Shown piece by piece: positions 27,077 to 34,371 of a stretch of 64,000 nt of DNA; position 1 is the stretch's first letter, and each line of letters begins with the position of its first letter. The DNA comes from Planctomycetota bacterium. GTDB taxonomy: Bacteria; Planctomycetota; B15-G4; SIAN01. Where the stretch lies: contig JAEUIC010000028.1 of NCBI GenBank assembly GCA_016795285.1, positions 89,231-153,230 of the forward strand. Reading direction: 5' to 3'. The notes beneath the pieces are model-generated. The model was not told where the DNA came from, searched no databases, and saw only the letters and a program-made list of their open reading frames with translations. Position numbers and translations under genes: made by a program.

Positions 27077-27082
27077 AGGCTA
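27077..27082 (-). promoter_or_regulatory. -10-type box TAGCCT of ppa
   Basis: The minus strand reads GCAG-TAGCCT-CCGGCG, 52 bases before the ppa ATG. It is the same hexamer and flank type as at 33132-33137. Confidence 0.4.
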
Positions 27083-27196
27083 CTGCAGCGCGCGCCGCCA
27101 CGGCTGGCCCGGCAAGGGGACGGCCGCTCGCACCGCGCGCAGCGGTGGAGCGGCCGTCGGTGGTCATCGGTACGAGGCGGTCGCTCGCGGCCGTCC

Positions 27197-27955
27197 TCAC
27201 GCCTTCGCGAGGTTGGCGGCGGCGAACTTCCAGTTCAGCAGCTTGTCGATCGCCGCGGCGACGTAGTCGGGGCGGCGGTTCTGCCAGTCGAGGTAGTAGG
27301 CGTGCTCCCAGACGTCGAGCGTGAGCAGCGGCTTCATCCCCTTGGTGAGCGGCGTCTCGGCGTTCGCGGTCTTCACCACCTTCAACGCCGCGCCGTCCTG
27401 CACGAGCCACGCCCAGCCGCTGCCGAACTGCGTCTTGGCGGCGGCGGCGAACTCCTCCTTCCACTTGTCGAAGCTGCCGAAGGACGCCTCGAGCTTCGCG
27501 AGCAGCTCGCCCTCCGGCTTGCCGCCGCCGCCCGGCGTCAGGCTGTTCCAATAGAAGGTGTGGTTCCACGCCTGCGCGGCGTTGTTGAAGAGGGCGCTCT
27601 TGTCGGCTCCGCCGGCCGCGGCCGCCGCGACCACCTGCTCGAGCGTCGCCTTCTCGAGGTCGCTGCCCGCCACCATCTTGTTCATGTTGTCGAGGTAGGC
27701 GCGGTGGTGCTTGCCGTAGTGGAAGCTGATCGTCTGCGCGGAGATGACCGGGTCGAGCGCGTTGTCGGCGTAGGGCAGCGCCGGCAGCTCGAAGGGGGCC
27801 GGCGCGCGCGCGACGGCCGGCGCGGTGGGGACGGCGGCGGCGGCGGCACGCAACGCCGGCGCCGCGGCAGCGGCGAGCGCGCCGGTCGCGGTCACCGCGA
27901 GGAAGCTGCGGCGGTCGAGCGCCGAGGCGGGGCGCGGCGGGTTCGGTTCGTTCAT
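27197..27955 (-). CDS. sodB: Fe superoxide dismutase with Tat signal
   Basis: 252 aa; start at ATG 27955. The N-terminus carries a twin-arginine signal (LDRRSFLAVTATGALAAAAAPA) and an Ala/Pro linker to about residue 50. The mature domain has all metal ligands: His in ISFHYGKHH, His in NNAAQAWNHTFYWN, and Asp/His in LDVWEHAYYLD. The Gln in NNAAQ and FGSGWAWLV favour iron over manganese, as in E. coli SodB. Export of a folded, metal-loaded SodB to the periplasm fits the Tat route; SodB is usually cytoplasmic, so this is atypical. It would protect the envelope from superoxide. Confidence 0.92.
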   Translation of the reverse strand: MNEPNPPRPASALDRRSFLAVTATGALAAAAAPALRAAAAAVPTAPAVARAPAPFELPALPYADNALDPVISAQTISFHYGKHHRAYLDNMNKMVAGSDLEKATLEQVVAAAAAGGADKSALFNNAAQAWNHTFYWNSLTPGGGGKPEGELLAKLEASFGSFDKWKEEFAAAAKTQFGSGWAWLVQDGAALKVVKTANAETPLTKGMKPLLTLDVWEHAYYLDWQNRRPDYVAAAIDKLLNWKFAAANLAKA

Positions 27956-28021
27956 GTGGGGCTCCTGGAGGGCGGCCGCATGCAGCGGCGCCGTGGTGTC
28001 GCTTCTCGAGCAGGGCGCGCG

Positions 28022-28027
28022 AGCATA
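28022..28027 (-). promoter_or_regulatory. -10-type box TATGCT of the superoxide dismutase gene
   Basis: The minus strand reads GGCAG-TATGCT-CGCGCG, 66 bases before the ATG at 27955. Confidence 0.4.
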
Positions 28028-28044
28028 CTGCCCGCCGCAGCACC

Positions 28045-30300
28045 TCAGCCGCCCGACGCCGCGCCGCCGAGCGTGACGGGGCGCCGCTCGATCGGCTGCA
28101 GCGCCGGCTCGCCCTCGCGCGCTCGCCAGCGCCGCTCGAGCGGCACGTCGACGAAGCGCTGCACCGTGCCCGAGCCGGGCCAGCGGATCGTGACGGCGCG
28201 CAGCGCGGTCGCATCGCCGAGCCCGATCTCCTGCTGCAGCGACGAGGAGCCGAAGCTGCCGCCGGTGCCGACCTCGCGATGGAGCGTGCGCGGTCCGGCG
28301 GGGGTCTCGAGCTCGAGCGCGAGGCGCGCGCCGATCGCGCTGCGGTTGGCGCGCACTCCTTCGAGCTCGAGCGTGATCCAGCGCGCCCCCTGCGTCGGAT
28401 TCTCGAACAGCGCATGGGCGAAGGTGTCGCCCGGGAACTGGCCGCCGAGCTCGTGGAAGAGGTCCTGGTCGCCGTCGTCGTCGAAGTCGGCGAAGGCGAC
28501 GCCATGACCCTTCTGGAGATGGCCGAACCCGCCGGCCGTCGTCACGTCGAGGAAGCGCCGCCCGCCGTCGTTGCGGAACATCCGGTTGGGCAGCAGCGCG
28601 CGGAAGCTCGGGTTGCCGGTGCCGAGGTAGACGTCCTCGAAGCCGTCGTTGTCGAGGTCGCCGAAGTTGGCGCCCATCACGAGGATCGCGCGGTCGAGCC
28701 CGAGCTGCGGTGCCACGTCCTCGAAGCGGCCGTCGCCGAGGTTGCGGTAGAGGACCGGGCGGTCGCTCGCGGTCGGCTTGCCGAACAGGAACTTGCCGAC
28801 GTCGTCGGGCGTGTTGCCGAAGCCGGCGTTGGGGGCCGCGAAGAGGTCCTGCCGCCCATCCTGGTCGTAGTCGAAGAACCAGCAGGCGAAGCTCGCGCGC
28901 GGCCGCGCGACGCCGGCGCGTTCGGTGACGTCGACGAAACGCCAGCCCGGCGCCGCGCGGGTCGCCTCGTTGCGGAACAGCCGGTTGGAGCGCTCGCGGC
29001 ACGAGACGTAGAGGTCGGGCCGGCCGTCGTCGTCGAAGTCGCCGGCGCAGACCCCCTTCACGTAGGCCTGCACGTCGACGCCGGCTGCCGCGGCGCACTC
29101 GACGAAGCCGCCGCGGCCGTCGTTGCGGTAGAGCTCGCACGGATGGGGCGCCGACTCGCTCCACGTCTCGTTGCCGATGAAGAGGTCGAGCCAGCCGTCG
29201 CCGTCGAAGTCGGCGAAGCAGGCGGTCTGCGTCGGGTGGAACGAGAGGAGCCCCGCGCGCGCGGTCACGTCCTCGAAGGTGCCGTCGCCGCGGTTGCGCA
29301 GCAGCGAGTTCGGCAGCCGGCCGCCCTCCTTGAGCCACGCGCCGCGCAGCACCAGCACGTCGGGGAAGCCGTCGTTGTCGTAGTCGCCGTGGATCAGGTT
29401 CAAGCCGCCGACGATCCCGTCGAGACCCGCTTCGCGCGACCGCTCGACGAAGCGGCCGGCGCCGTCGTTGCGGTAGTAGCGGAGCGGATCGCGCAGCCCC
29501 TGCGCCGAGGTCATCACGTCGAGGCAGCCGTCGCGGTCGAAGTCCTCGGCGATCGCGCCGCCGGCGATCGAGCGGGTGTCGAGCCCGCAGTCGGCGGCGA
29601 CGTTGCGCCAGCGCGGGAACGGGGCGTCGGAGGCGAAGCGCTCGGGCGCGAGGCGATGGGGCTCCGGCACGCCGTCGGGCCAGCGACCGAGCGTCATCGC
29701 GGCGAGATTGAGCAGCCACCTCGAATCGTCGTCGCCGGGATCGGACTCGACCAGCGCGAGGAACTCGGCGAAGGCGCGCTCCGCGCCGCGCGGCTTCTGG
29801 TGGACGCCGGCCGGCTCGATCGGCGCGAGGCAGGAGGCGCCGTTGCAGCAGTCGAGGCAGTTCTCCACCTCGGCGATGCGCAGCCACGCGGTCGCGCGCG
29901 CGAGCGCGAGCTCGCGATGGAAGTTCGGCGGCAGCGAGGCGTCGCGCGCCGCCGCCTGCGTGGCGCGCTCGAGCTCCTCGGCCGCCGCCAGCGGGTCGCC
30001 GAGCTTGATCAGGTCGAGGCCGAGCCGCATCTGCGCGCGCGCCTCGTCTTGCAGCGGCGCGCCGCTCGCGTGCAGCGTGCGCCGTTGCGCGACGTCGTGC
30101 TCGAACGCGTCGGCGCAGGCGGACGGGGCCGCCTCGCGGGCGAGCTCGTCGAGGAGCGCCGCCATGCCCGCCGTGCCGCCGGCGGCGAGCGAACGCCAAT
30201 GGCGCTCCTTCGAACCGCGCAGGTACCAGCCGAGAGCGAGCGCCACGAGCAGCAGGGCGCCGCCGCCCCACAGGGCGACGCGCAGCAGGCGGGAGGACAT
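28045..30300 (-). CDS. CRTAC1-like FG-GAP/ASPIC-UnbV protein
   Basis: 751 aa. One N-terminal membrane helix (VALWGGGALLLVALALGWYL) anchors the protein. Residues about 40-200 are helical TPR-like and carry a cysteine cluster (NCLDCCNGASC) followed by WLLNLAAMTLGRWPDGVP. Residues about 215-620 hold FG-GAP blades with calcium loops (DFDRDGCLDVM, DYDNDGFPDVL, DFDGDGWLDLFIG). The C-terminal ~90 residues are an ASPIC/UnbV domain (GANRSAIGARL-type start). Such proteins are secreted or surface-exposed, and their function is unknown. It is a paralogue of the protein at 46310-48538. It follows the small unknown gene at 30443 on the same strand but has its own -10-type box. Confidence 0.88.
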   Translation of the reverse strand: MSSRLLRVALWGGGALLLVALALGWYLRGSKERHWRSLAAGGTAGMAALLDELAREAAPSACADAFEHDVAQRRTLHASGAPLQDEARAQMRLGLDLIKLGDPLAAAEELERATQAAARDASLPPNFHRELALARATAWLRIAEVENCLDCCNGASCLAPIEPAGVHQKPRGAERAFAEFLALVESDPGDDDSRWLLNLAAMTLGRWPDGVPEPHRLAPERFASDAPFPRWRNVAADCGLDTRSIAGGAIAEDFDRDGCLDVMTSAQGLRDPLRYYRNDGAGRFVERSREAGLDGIVGGLNLIHGDYDNDGFPDVLVLRGAWLKEGGRLPNSLLRNRGDGTFEDVTARAGLLSFHPTQTACFADFDGDGWLDLFIGNETWSESAPHPCELYRNDGRGGFVECAAAAGVDVQAYVKGVCAGDFDDDGRPDLYVSCRERSNRLFRNEATRAAPGWRFVDVTERAGVARPRASFACWFFDYDQDGRQDLFAAPNAGFGNTPDDVGKFLFGKPTASDRPVLYRNLGDGRFEDVAPQLGLDRAILVMGANFGDLDNDGFEDVYLGTGNPSFRALLPNRMFRNDGGRRFLDVTTAGGFGHLQKGHGVAFADFDDDGDQDLFHELGGQFPGDTFAHALFENPTQGARWITLELEGVRANRSAIGARLALELETPAGPRTLHREVGTGGSFGSSSLQQEIGLGDATALRAVTIRWPGSGTVQRFVDVPLERRWRAREGEPALQPIERRPVTLGGAASGG

Positions 30301-30364
30301 GCGGCTCCTTCGTGGGAGGCGCTGCGACGGGCGACCGACCCAACTTGCGGTTGCGACCGGCCGC

Positions 30365-30370
30365 AGTGTA
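30365..30370 (-). promoter_or_regulatory. -10-type box TACACT of the CRTAC1-like gene
   Basis: The minus strand reads GGGGC-TACACT-GCGGCC, 64 bases before the ATG at 30300. It is one of the weaker members of the pattern. Confidence 0.3.
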
Positions 30371-30442
30371 GCCCCGGATCGAGCGCGTGCGGCGGCGGCC
30401 GCAGCGGCCCGCGAACGGGAAGTTCGCTCCGCTCGCGCGCGC

Positions 30443-30919
30443 TCAGCGATCGCCGGCCGGCGGCGTCGGCGGCATCTCGTAGATGTTGTCGCGGCCGCCC
30501 TTCAGCCGACCGGTGCGGACCAGCTCGTCCCACACCTCGCGGGCGAAGCGGTCGGGCGGGCGGATGCCGACGATGCCCGACTTGCGGCCGCTGCTCATCG
30601 CGCCGCCGCCGATGCGCGACTCGTCGTCGAGGCGAGTGAGCTTCAGGCTCTTCTTGAACGCCTTCAGCGCGCTGTGCAGCACGCCGCGATCCTGCTCGGG
30701 GAGCAGCCGCGTGCCGGCGTGCCACTCGGCGACCAGCGCGGCCAGCGCGGCGGCGTCGCGGGCGTCGACGATGCGGGCGAGCTCGGGCTCGGTGGCGCGC
30801 GTCGGTTCGAGCGCGGCGGCGACCTCGCTCCACGGCGCGGGGTCGGCCGGGTTGGCGGAGAGCGCAGCGGCGGCGGCCGCGAAGCGCTTGCTGAGGAGCG
30901 CGTGTTGGGGGTCGAACAT
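30443..30919 (-). CDS. Small conserved-looking hypothetical protein
   Basis: 158 aa, starting at ATG 30919 (MFDPQHALLSKRF). It has a helical N-terminal half and a basic segment (LHSALKAFKKSLKLTRLDDESRIGGG). The C-terminal motif GIRPPDRFAREVWDELVRTGRLK, preceded by KSGIVGI, looks like a small nucleic-acid-binding helix-turn. I do not know the family. There is no signal peptide or membrane segment. The start codon is exactly six bases from a TATCGT box, so the mRNA is probably leaderless. Confidence 0.7.
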   Translation of the reverse strand: MFDPQHALLSKRFAAAAAALSANPADPAPWSEVAAALEPTRATEPELARIVDARDAAALAALVAEWHAGTRLLPEQDRGVLHSALKAFKKSLKLTRLDDESRIGGGAMSSGRKSGIVGIRPPDRFAREVWDELVRTGRLKGGRDNIYEMPPTPPAGDR

Positions 30920-30931
30920 GGCGGGACGATA
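30920..30931 (-). promoter_or_regulatory. -10 box TATCGT six bases before an ATG (leaderless)
   Basis: The minus strand reads GC-TATCGT-CCCGCC-ATG. The 6-base discriminator puts the transcription start on the ATG itself. The layout is almost identical to that at 33126-33137 (TAGCCT-CCCGCC-ATG). Confidence 0.55.
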
Positions 30932-30972
30932 GCGCGCCGTCGCGCGCTCCGGCGCGCGCCCGTGGCCGCCGC

Positions 30973-30978
30973 TATGGT
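30973..30978 (+). promoter_or_regulatory. -10-type box TATGGT of the SDR gene
   Basis: GC-TATGGT lies 11 bases upstream of ATG 30990, leaving a 5' leader of only about 4-6 bases. With the box at 30926-30931 it makes a compact divergent promoter. Confidence 0.45.
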
Positions 30979-30989
30979 GCTGCGCCTTC

Positions 30990-32582
30990 ATGAACGCCGA
31001 TCGACCGCCTTCCGACCCCGCCGCCGTGCCGGCGCTGATCGAGCAGCTCGAGCAGCTCGGCGGCGATCGCGCGCGGCTCGCTGCCGTGCCGCTCGAGCTG
31101 AGGAAGCGCCTCCTCGCGGCGTGCGGTCGACTCGCCGATCCGACCGAGGTCGAGCGGCGCCGGCTGCGGCGCGCGCTGCGCAAGCAGGACCACGCGCAGC
31201 AACGGCAGCGCGACCGCGCCGCGCTCGAGCAGTCGGCGCTGCGCCAGGCACGGCTCGCCGACAAGGAGGGGCACGCCGCGCTGCCGCGCCATGCGTCGCC
31301 GACGCGCGCGGGCGGCCTGCCGGCGCTCCAGCTCGCGCCGCCGTCGCCAGGCCCGGACGGCGCTGCGAGCGGCGCGGCCGTGCGTGCGGCGGCGCGGCCC
31401 GAGGCGGGCGCGCGCCTCGAGACGCCGCGCTTCTGCTACATCTGCAAGGCGCCCTACACGCAGGTCCACTTCTTCTACGACTCGATGTGCGGCGCTTGCG
31501 GCGACCTGAACCACCGCAAGCGCGGGGAACTCTGCGACCTGTCGGGCCGCGTCGCGCTGGTCACCGGCGGGCGCGTCAAGATCGGCCAGCAGATCGTGCT
31601 GAAGCTCCTGCGCTGCGGCGCGCGCGTGATCGTCACGACGCGCTTCGCCGCCGACGCCGCCGCGCGCTACGCGCAGCTGCCCGAGTTCGACGCCTTCCGC
31701 GACCGCCTGCGCATCTTCGGCCTCGACCTGCGCCACACGCCGAGCGTCGAGCGCCTCTGCCACCACCTGCTCGAGTCGCTCGACCGGCTCGACTTCATCG
31801 TCAACAACGCCTGCCAGACGGTGCGCCGCCCGGCGGCGTGGTACCGCCACCTGCTCGCCCTCGAGCGCGACGCCGCGCAGGCGCTCGCGCCCGATTCGCG
31901 CGCGCTGCTCGGCGGGGTCGCCACCGCCGCGACGGGCGAGCGCGCGGCCGACGGCGTGGCCCTCGCGCCGCTCTTCGACCACGCGGCCGCCGCCGAGCTG
32001 TCGCAGGTGGCGCTCCATCCCGAGGACATGGCGGCCGACGCGGCGCTCTTCCCCGAGCACGCCTACGACGTCGATCGCCAGCAGGTCGACCTGCGCAAGG
32101 TGAACAGCTGGCGGCTGCGCCTCCACGAGGTGGCGACGCCCGAGCTGCTCGAGGTGCAGCTGGTGAACGCGATCGCGCCGTTCGTGCTGAACGCCCGCTT
32201 GAAGCCGCTGATGGAGCGCGTGGCGAGCGCCGACAAGCACATCGTCAACGTCTCGGCGATGGAGGGGCAGTTCGGGCGCGGGACCAAGACCGACAAGCAC
32301 CCGCACACGAACATGGCGAAGGCGGCGCTCAACATGATGACCCGCACGTCGGCGGTCGACTACCGCCGCTCGGGCATCCACATGAACAGCGTCGACACCG
32401 GCTGGGTGACCGACGAGGACCCGGCCGACCACGCGCGCCGCAAGGAGGAGGAGGGGTTCCAGCCGCCGCTCGACATCGTCGACGGCGCCGCGCGCGTCTG
32501 CGACCCGATCATCAGCGGCTTCCTCACCGGGAACCACGTGAGCGGGCTCTTCCTCAAGGACTACGCGCCGACCGTCTGGTGA
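30990..32582 (+). CDS. SDR-family oxidoreductase with zinc-ribbon insert and no catalytic Tyr
   Basis: 530 aa. Residues 1-100 are charged and helical, perhaps a coiled coil. A four-cysteine ribbon follows (C149/C152 ... C167/C170; CYIC and CGAC). The Rossmann fold begins at about 185 (VALVTGGRVKIGQQIVLKLL), with NNACQT as the NNAG-type motif and the catalytic Ser S422 (IVNVSAMEG). The expected YxxxK is T440-N-M-A-K444, and no Tyr occurs in the active-site stretch. The Lys is kept, so NAD(P) binding is plausible while classical proton transfer is doubtful. The C-terminus (TGNHVSGLFLKDYAPTVW) is SDR-like. It is probably cytoplasmic; no substrate is evident. Confidence 0.82.
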   Translation: MNADRPPSDPAAVPALIEQLEQLGGDRARLAAVPLELRKRLLAACGRLADPTEVERRRLRRALRKQDHAQQRQRDRAALEQSALRQARLADKEGHAALPRHASPTRAGGLPALQLAPPSPGPDGAASGAAVRAAARPEAGARLETPRFCYICKAPYTQVHFFYDSMCGACGDLNHRKRGELCDLSGRVALVTGGRVKIGQQIVLKLLRCGARVIVTTRFAADAAARYAQLPEFDAFRDRLRIFGLDLRHTPSVERLCHHLLESLDRLDFIVNNACQTVRRPAAWYRHLLALERDAAQALAPDSRALLGGVATAATGERAADGVALAPLFDHAAAAELSQVALHPEDMAADAALFPEHAYDVDRQQVDLRKVNSWRLRLHEVATPELLEVQLVNAIAPFVLNARLKPLMERVASADKHIVNVSAMEGQFGRGTKTDKHPHTNMAKAALNMMTRTSAVDYRRSGIHMNSVDTGWVTDEDPADHARRKEEEGFQPPLDIVDGAARVCDPIISGFLTGNHVSGLFLKDYAPTVW

Positions 32583-32603
32583 GCGGCCGCGCCGCTGCGC
32601 CGG

Positions 32604-33125
32604 TCACGCGGCGTTCGCCTCCTCGAGCCGGCCGCGCCGCACCAGCAGCGCCACGATCACCGCGTAGGTCGGCAGGAACTGGACGATCGCCTCGAAGCGC
32701 GCCTCGAGCAGCTCCTCGCCGGGCGGAGCCACCGCCTGCCGCCAGGCGATCGTCGCCATCGCGGCGGCGCACGACGCCGCCACCGCGAGCAGCTCCCGGC
32801 GGGGGAGCAGCGCGCCGGCGAGCAGCGTCACCAGCACGAAGTTGATCACGTTGACGTGGACTGGTTCGCCGTTGGTCGAGGCGAGCGCGCCGACCAGCAC
32901 GAGCAGGCCGAGGACGAGCCCGCGACCGACCTGCAGCGCGTTGCGATCGGCGAGCCGGCGCAGCAGCACGCTGCAGAGCAGCGCCGCCGCGCCGTTCGAC
33001 GCGGCGACGCGCACCGCGCTGGCGGCCGAGAAGCCCTCGGCGAACAGGAAGAGCGGCGCGGAGAGGAGCGCCGCCGCCCGCACGAGGCGCAGCGCGTCGC
33101 GAAGGAGCTGGGTGCGAGGGGCCAT
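32604..33125 (-). CDS. Orphan membrane protein resembling a sensor-kinase input domain
   Basis: 173 aa with five to six hydrophobic helices (LVRAAALLSAPLFLFAEGF; GAAALLCSVLLRRL; GLVLGLLVLVGALAST; VNVINFVLVTLLAGALLPRR; LLAVAASCAAAMATIAW; IVQFLPTYAVIVALLV). The pattern of short loops ending in a helix followed by RRGRLEEANAA looks like the membrane sensory module and first turn of the signalling coiled coil of histidine kinases or cyclases. The protein stops there, with no kinase domain, next to the convergent SDR gene 21 bases away. It could be a truncated remnant or a stand-alone membrane protein. The mRNA is predicted leaderless. Confidence 0.68.
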   Translation of the reverse strand: MAPRTQLLRDALRLVRAAALLSAPLFLFAEGFSAASAVRVAASNGAAALLCSVLLRRLADRNALQVGRGLVLGLLVLVGALASTNGEPVHVNVINFVLVTLLAGALLPRRELLAVAASCAAAMATIAWRQAVAPPGEELLEARFEAIVQFLPTYAVIVALLVRRGRLEEANAA

Positions 33126-33137
33126 GGCGGGAGGCTA
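33126..33137 (-). promoter_or_regulatory. -10 box TAGCCT six bases before an ATG (leaderless)
   Basis: The minus strand reads GC-TAGCCT-CCCGCC-ATG, so transcription would start on the ATG. There is no Shine-Dalgarno and no clear -35. Confidence 0.55.
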
Positions 33138-33166
33138 GCGCCGCGCGCGCGACCGGGGGCGCGCGC

Positions 33167-33172
33167 TATCCT
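33167..33172 (+). promoter_or_regulatory. -10-type box TATCCT of yebC
   Basis: GCGC-TATCCT-CCCGCG lies 67 bases before the ATG at 33240, divergent from and about 30 bases away from the box at 33132-33137. Unlike its leaderless neighbour, this transcript would contain a leader with two AGGAGCG-type sequences. Confidence 0.45.
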
Positions 33173-33239
33173 CCCGCGCCGCGCGCCGCCGCCGGCGCGT
33201 CGCGACGAGCAGGCAGGAGCGCAGGCAGGAGCGAGAGCG

Positions 33240-33950
33240 ATGGGACGGCAGTGGCTGCAGAAGAAGCGCGAGGAGAACGCCGCGAAGCGCGGCAAGGTCT
33301 CCACCAAGCTCGTCCGCGAGATCACCGTCGCGGCGAAGCACGGCAACCCCGACCCCGCGTTCAACTCGCGCCTCGCGCTGGCCATCGAGGCGGCGCGCAA
33401 GGGCTCGGTCTCGAGCGACACGATCCAGCGCGCCATCAAGAAGGGGGCCGGCCTCACCGGCGAGAAGGTCGACCTCGAGCTGATGACCTTCGAGGGCTTC
33501 GCGCCGCACCAGGTGCCGGTCATCGTCGAGTGCTGGTCCGACAACCGCAACCGCACCGTGCCCGAGATCCGCGTGCTCTTCCGCGACGGCCAGATGGGGG
33601 CGAAGGTCGGCTTCCTGTTCCACCATGTCGGGCTCGTCGAAGCGACCCATCCGCAGGGCGGGCAGGACCTCGAGTCGGTCGCCATCGAGGCGGGCGCGCA
33701 GAACGTCGAGCCGCTCGAAGAGGTGCCGGACGGCGCGAGCGGCGGCCGTTTCATCACCGATCGCGGCGACGTCGACGTGGTCACGAAGGCGCTGCAGAAG
33801 GCGGGCTGGACGGTCACCGTCGCCGAGCTCGGCTACGTCGCGAAGGAGTACGTCGAGCTCGCCCCGGAGCAGCGCAACGAGGTGGTCGCCTTCCTCGAGG
33901 CGCTCGACGACAACGACGACGTCCACCGCGTCTACGCAGCGCTGCGTTGA
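33240..33950 (+). CDS. yebC: YebC/PmpR-family regulator or translation factor
   Basis: 236 aa, the usual length. The family N-terminus (MGRQWLQKKREENAAKRGKVSTKLVREITVA), the NSRLALAIEAARKGSVSSDTIQRAIKKG stretch and the acidic second and third domains are all present. YebC proteins bind DNA as regulators, and some act at the ribosome to relieve stalling at proline-rich motifs. The start is ATG 33240 with GGAGCG-type sequences about 8 bases upstream. Here the gene is next to a SUI1-type factor, not ruvC, which supports a translation-linked role. The following gene starts 1 base after its stop. Confidence 0.95.
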   Translation: MGRQWLQKKREENAAKRGKVSTKLVREITVAAKHGNPDPAFNSRLALAIEAARKGSVSSDTIQRAIKKGAGLTGEKVDLELMTFEGFAPHQVPVIVECWSDNRNRTVPEIRVLFRDGQMGAKVGFLFHHVGLVEATHPQGGQDLESVAIEAGAQNVEPLEEVPDGASGGRFITDRGDVDVVTKALQKAGWTVTVAELGYVAKEYVELAPEQRNEVVAFLEALDDNDDVHRVYAALR

Positions 33951-33951
33951 G

Positions 33952-34332
33952 ATGAGCGGCAGCCGGCCGCCGGGCGGCGTCGTCTACATCAGCGGACTCG
34001 GGCGCGTCTGCCCGCGCTGCGCGGAGCCGGTGGCGAGCTGCCGCTGCGCCGGTCAGCGCGCGGCGGCGGCGGCCAGCGCGAAGCCGCGCGGCGACGGCGT
34101 CGTGCGCCTGCGCCGCGAGACGCAGCAGCGCGGCGGCAAGGTCGTCACCGTGGTCGACGGCGTGCCGCTCGTCGGCGCGGAGCTCGAGACGCTCGCGAAG
34201 ACGTTGAAGCAGCGCTGCGGGACGGGCGGGACGCTGCGCGACGGGGTCATCGAGCTGCAGGGCGACCAGCGCGACAAGGTCGAGCCGTTGCTGCGCGAGC
34301 GCGGCTTCACGGTGAAGCGGGCGGGGGGCTGA
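33952..34332 (+). CDS. yciH: SUI1/YciH-type translation initiation factor
   Basis: 126 aa, starting at ATG 33952 one base after the yebC stop. An N-terminal cysteine cluster (CPRCAEPVASCRC) precedes the SUI1 fold: RRETQQRGGKVVTVVDGVP, LETLAKTLKQRCGTGGTLRDGVIELQGDQRDKVEPLLRERGF. Bacterial members (YciH) are eIF1-like and can modulate initiation fidelity. The presence of such a factor fits a genome with leaderless mRNAs, but a direct link is inference. Confidence 0.93.
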   Translation: MSGSRPPGGVVYISGLGRVCPRCAEPVASCRCAGQRAAAAASAKPRGDGVVRLRRETQQRGGKVVTVVDGVPLVGAELETLAKTLKQRCGTGGTLRDGVIELQGDQRDKVEPLLRERGFTVKRAGG

Positions 34333-34371
34333 GCCGGCCGCGTCCGATCGCTCGCTCCCGCCGCGCGCCGC

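Noticed and set aside
32582..32596. Small hairpin AGCGGC-CGC-GCCGCT after the SDR gene as a terminator
   Set aside because: The 6-bp stem and 3-base loop without a T tract are common by chance at this GC content.
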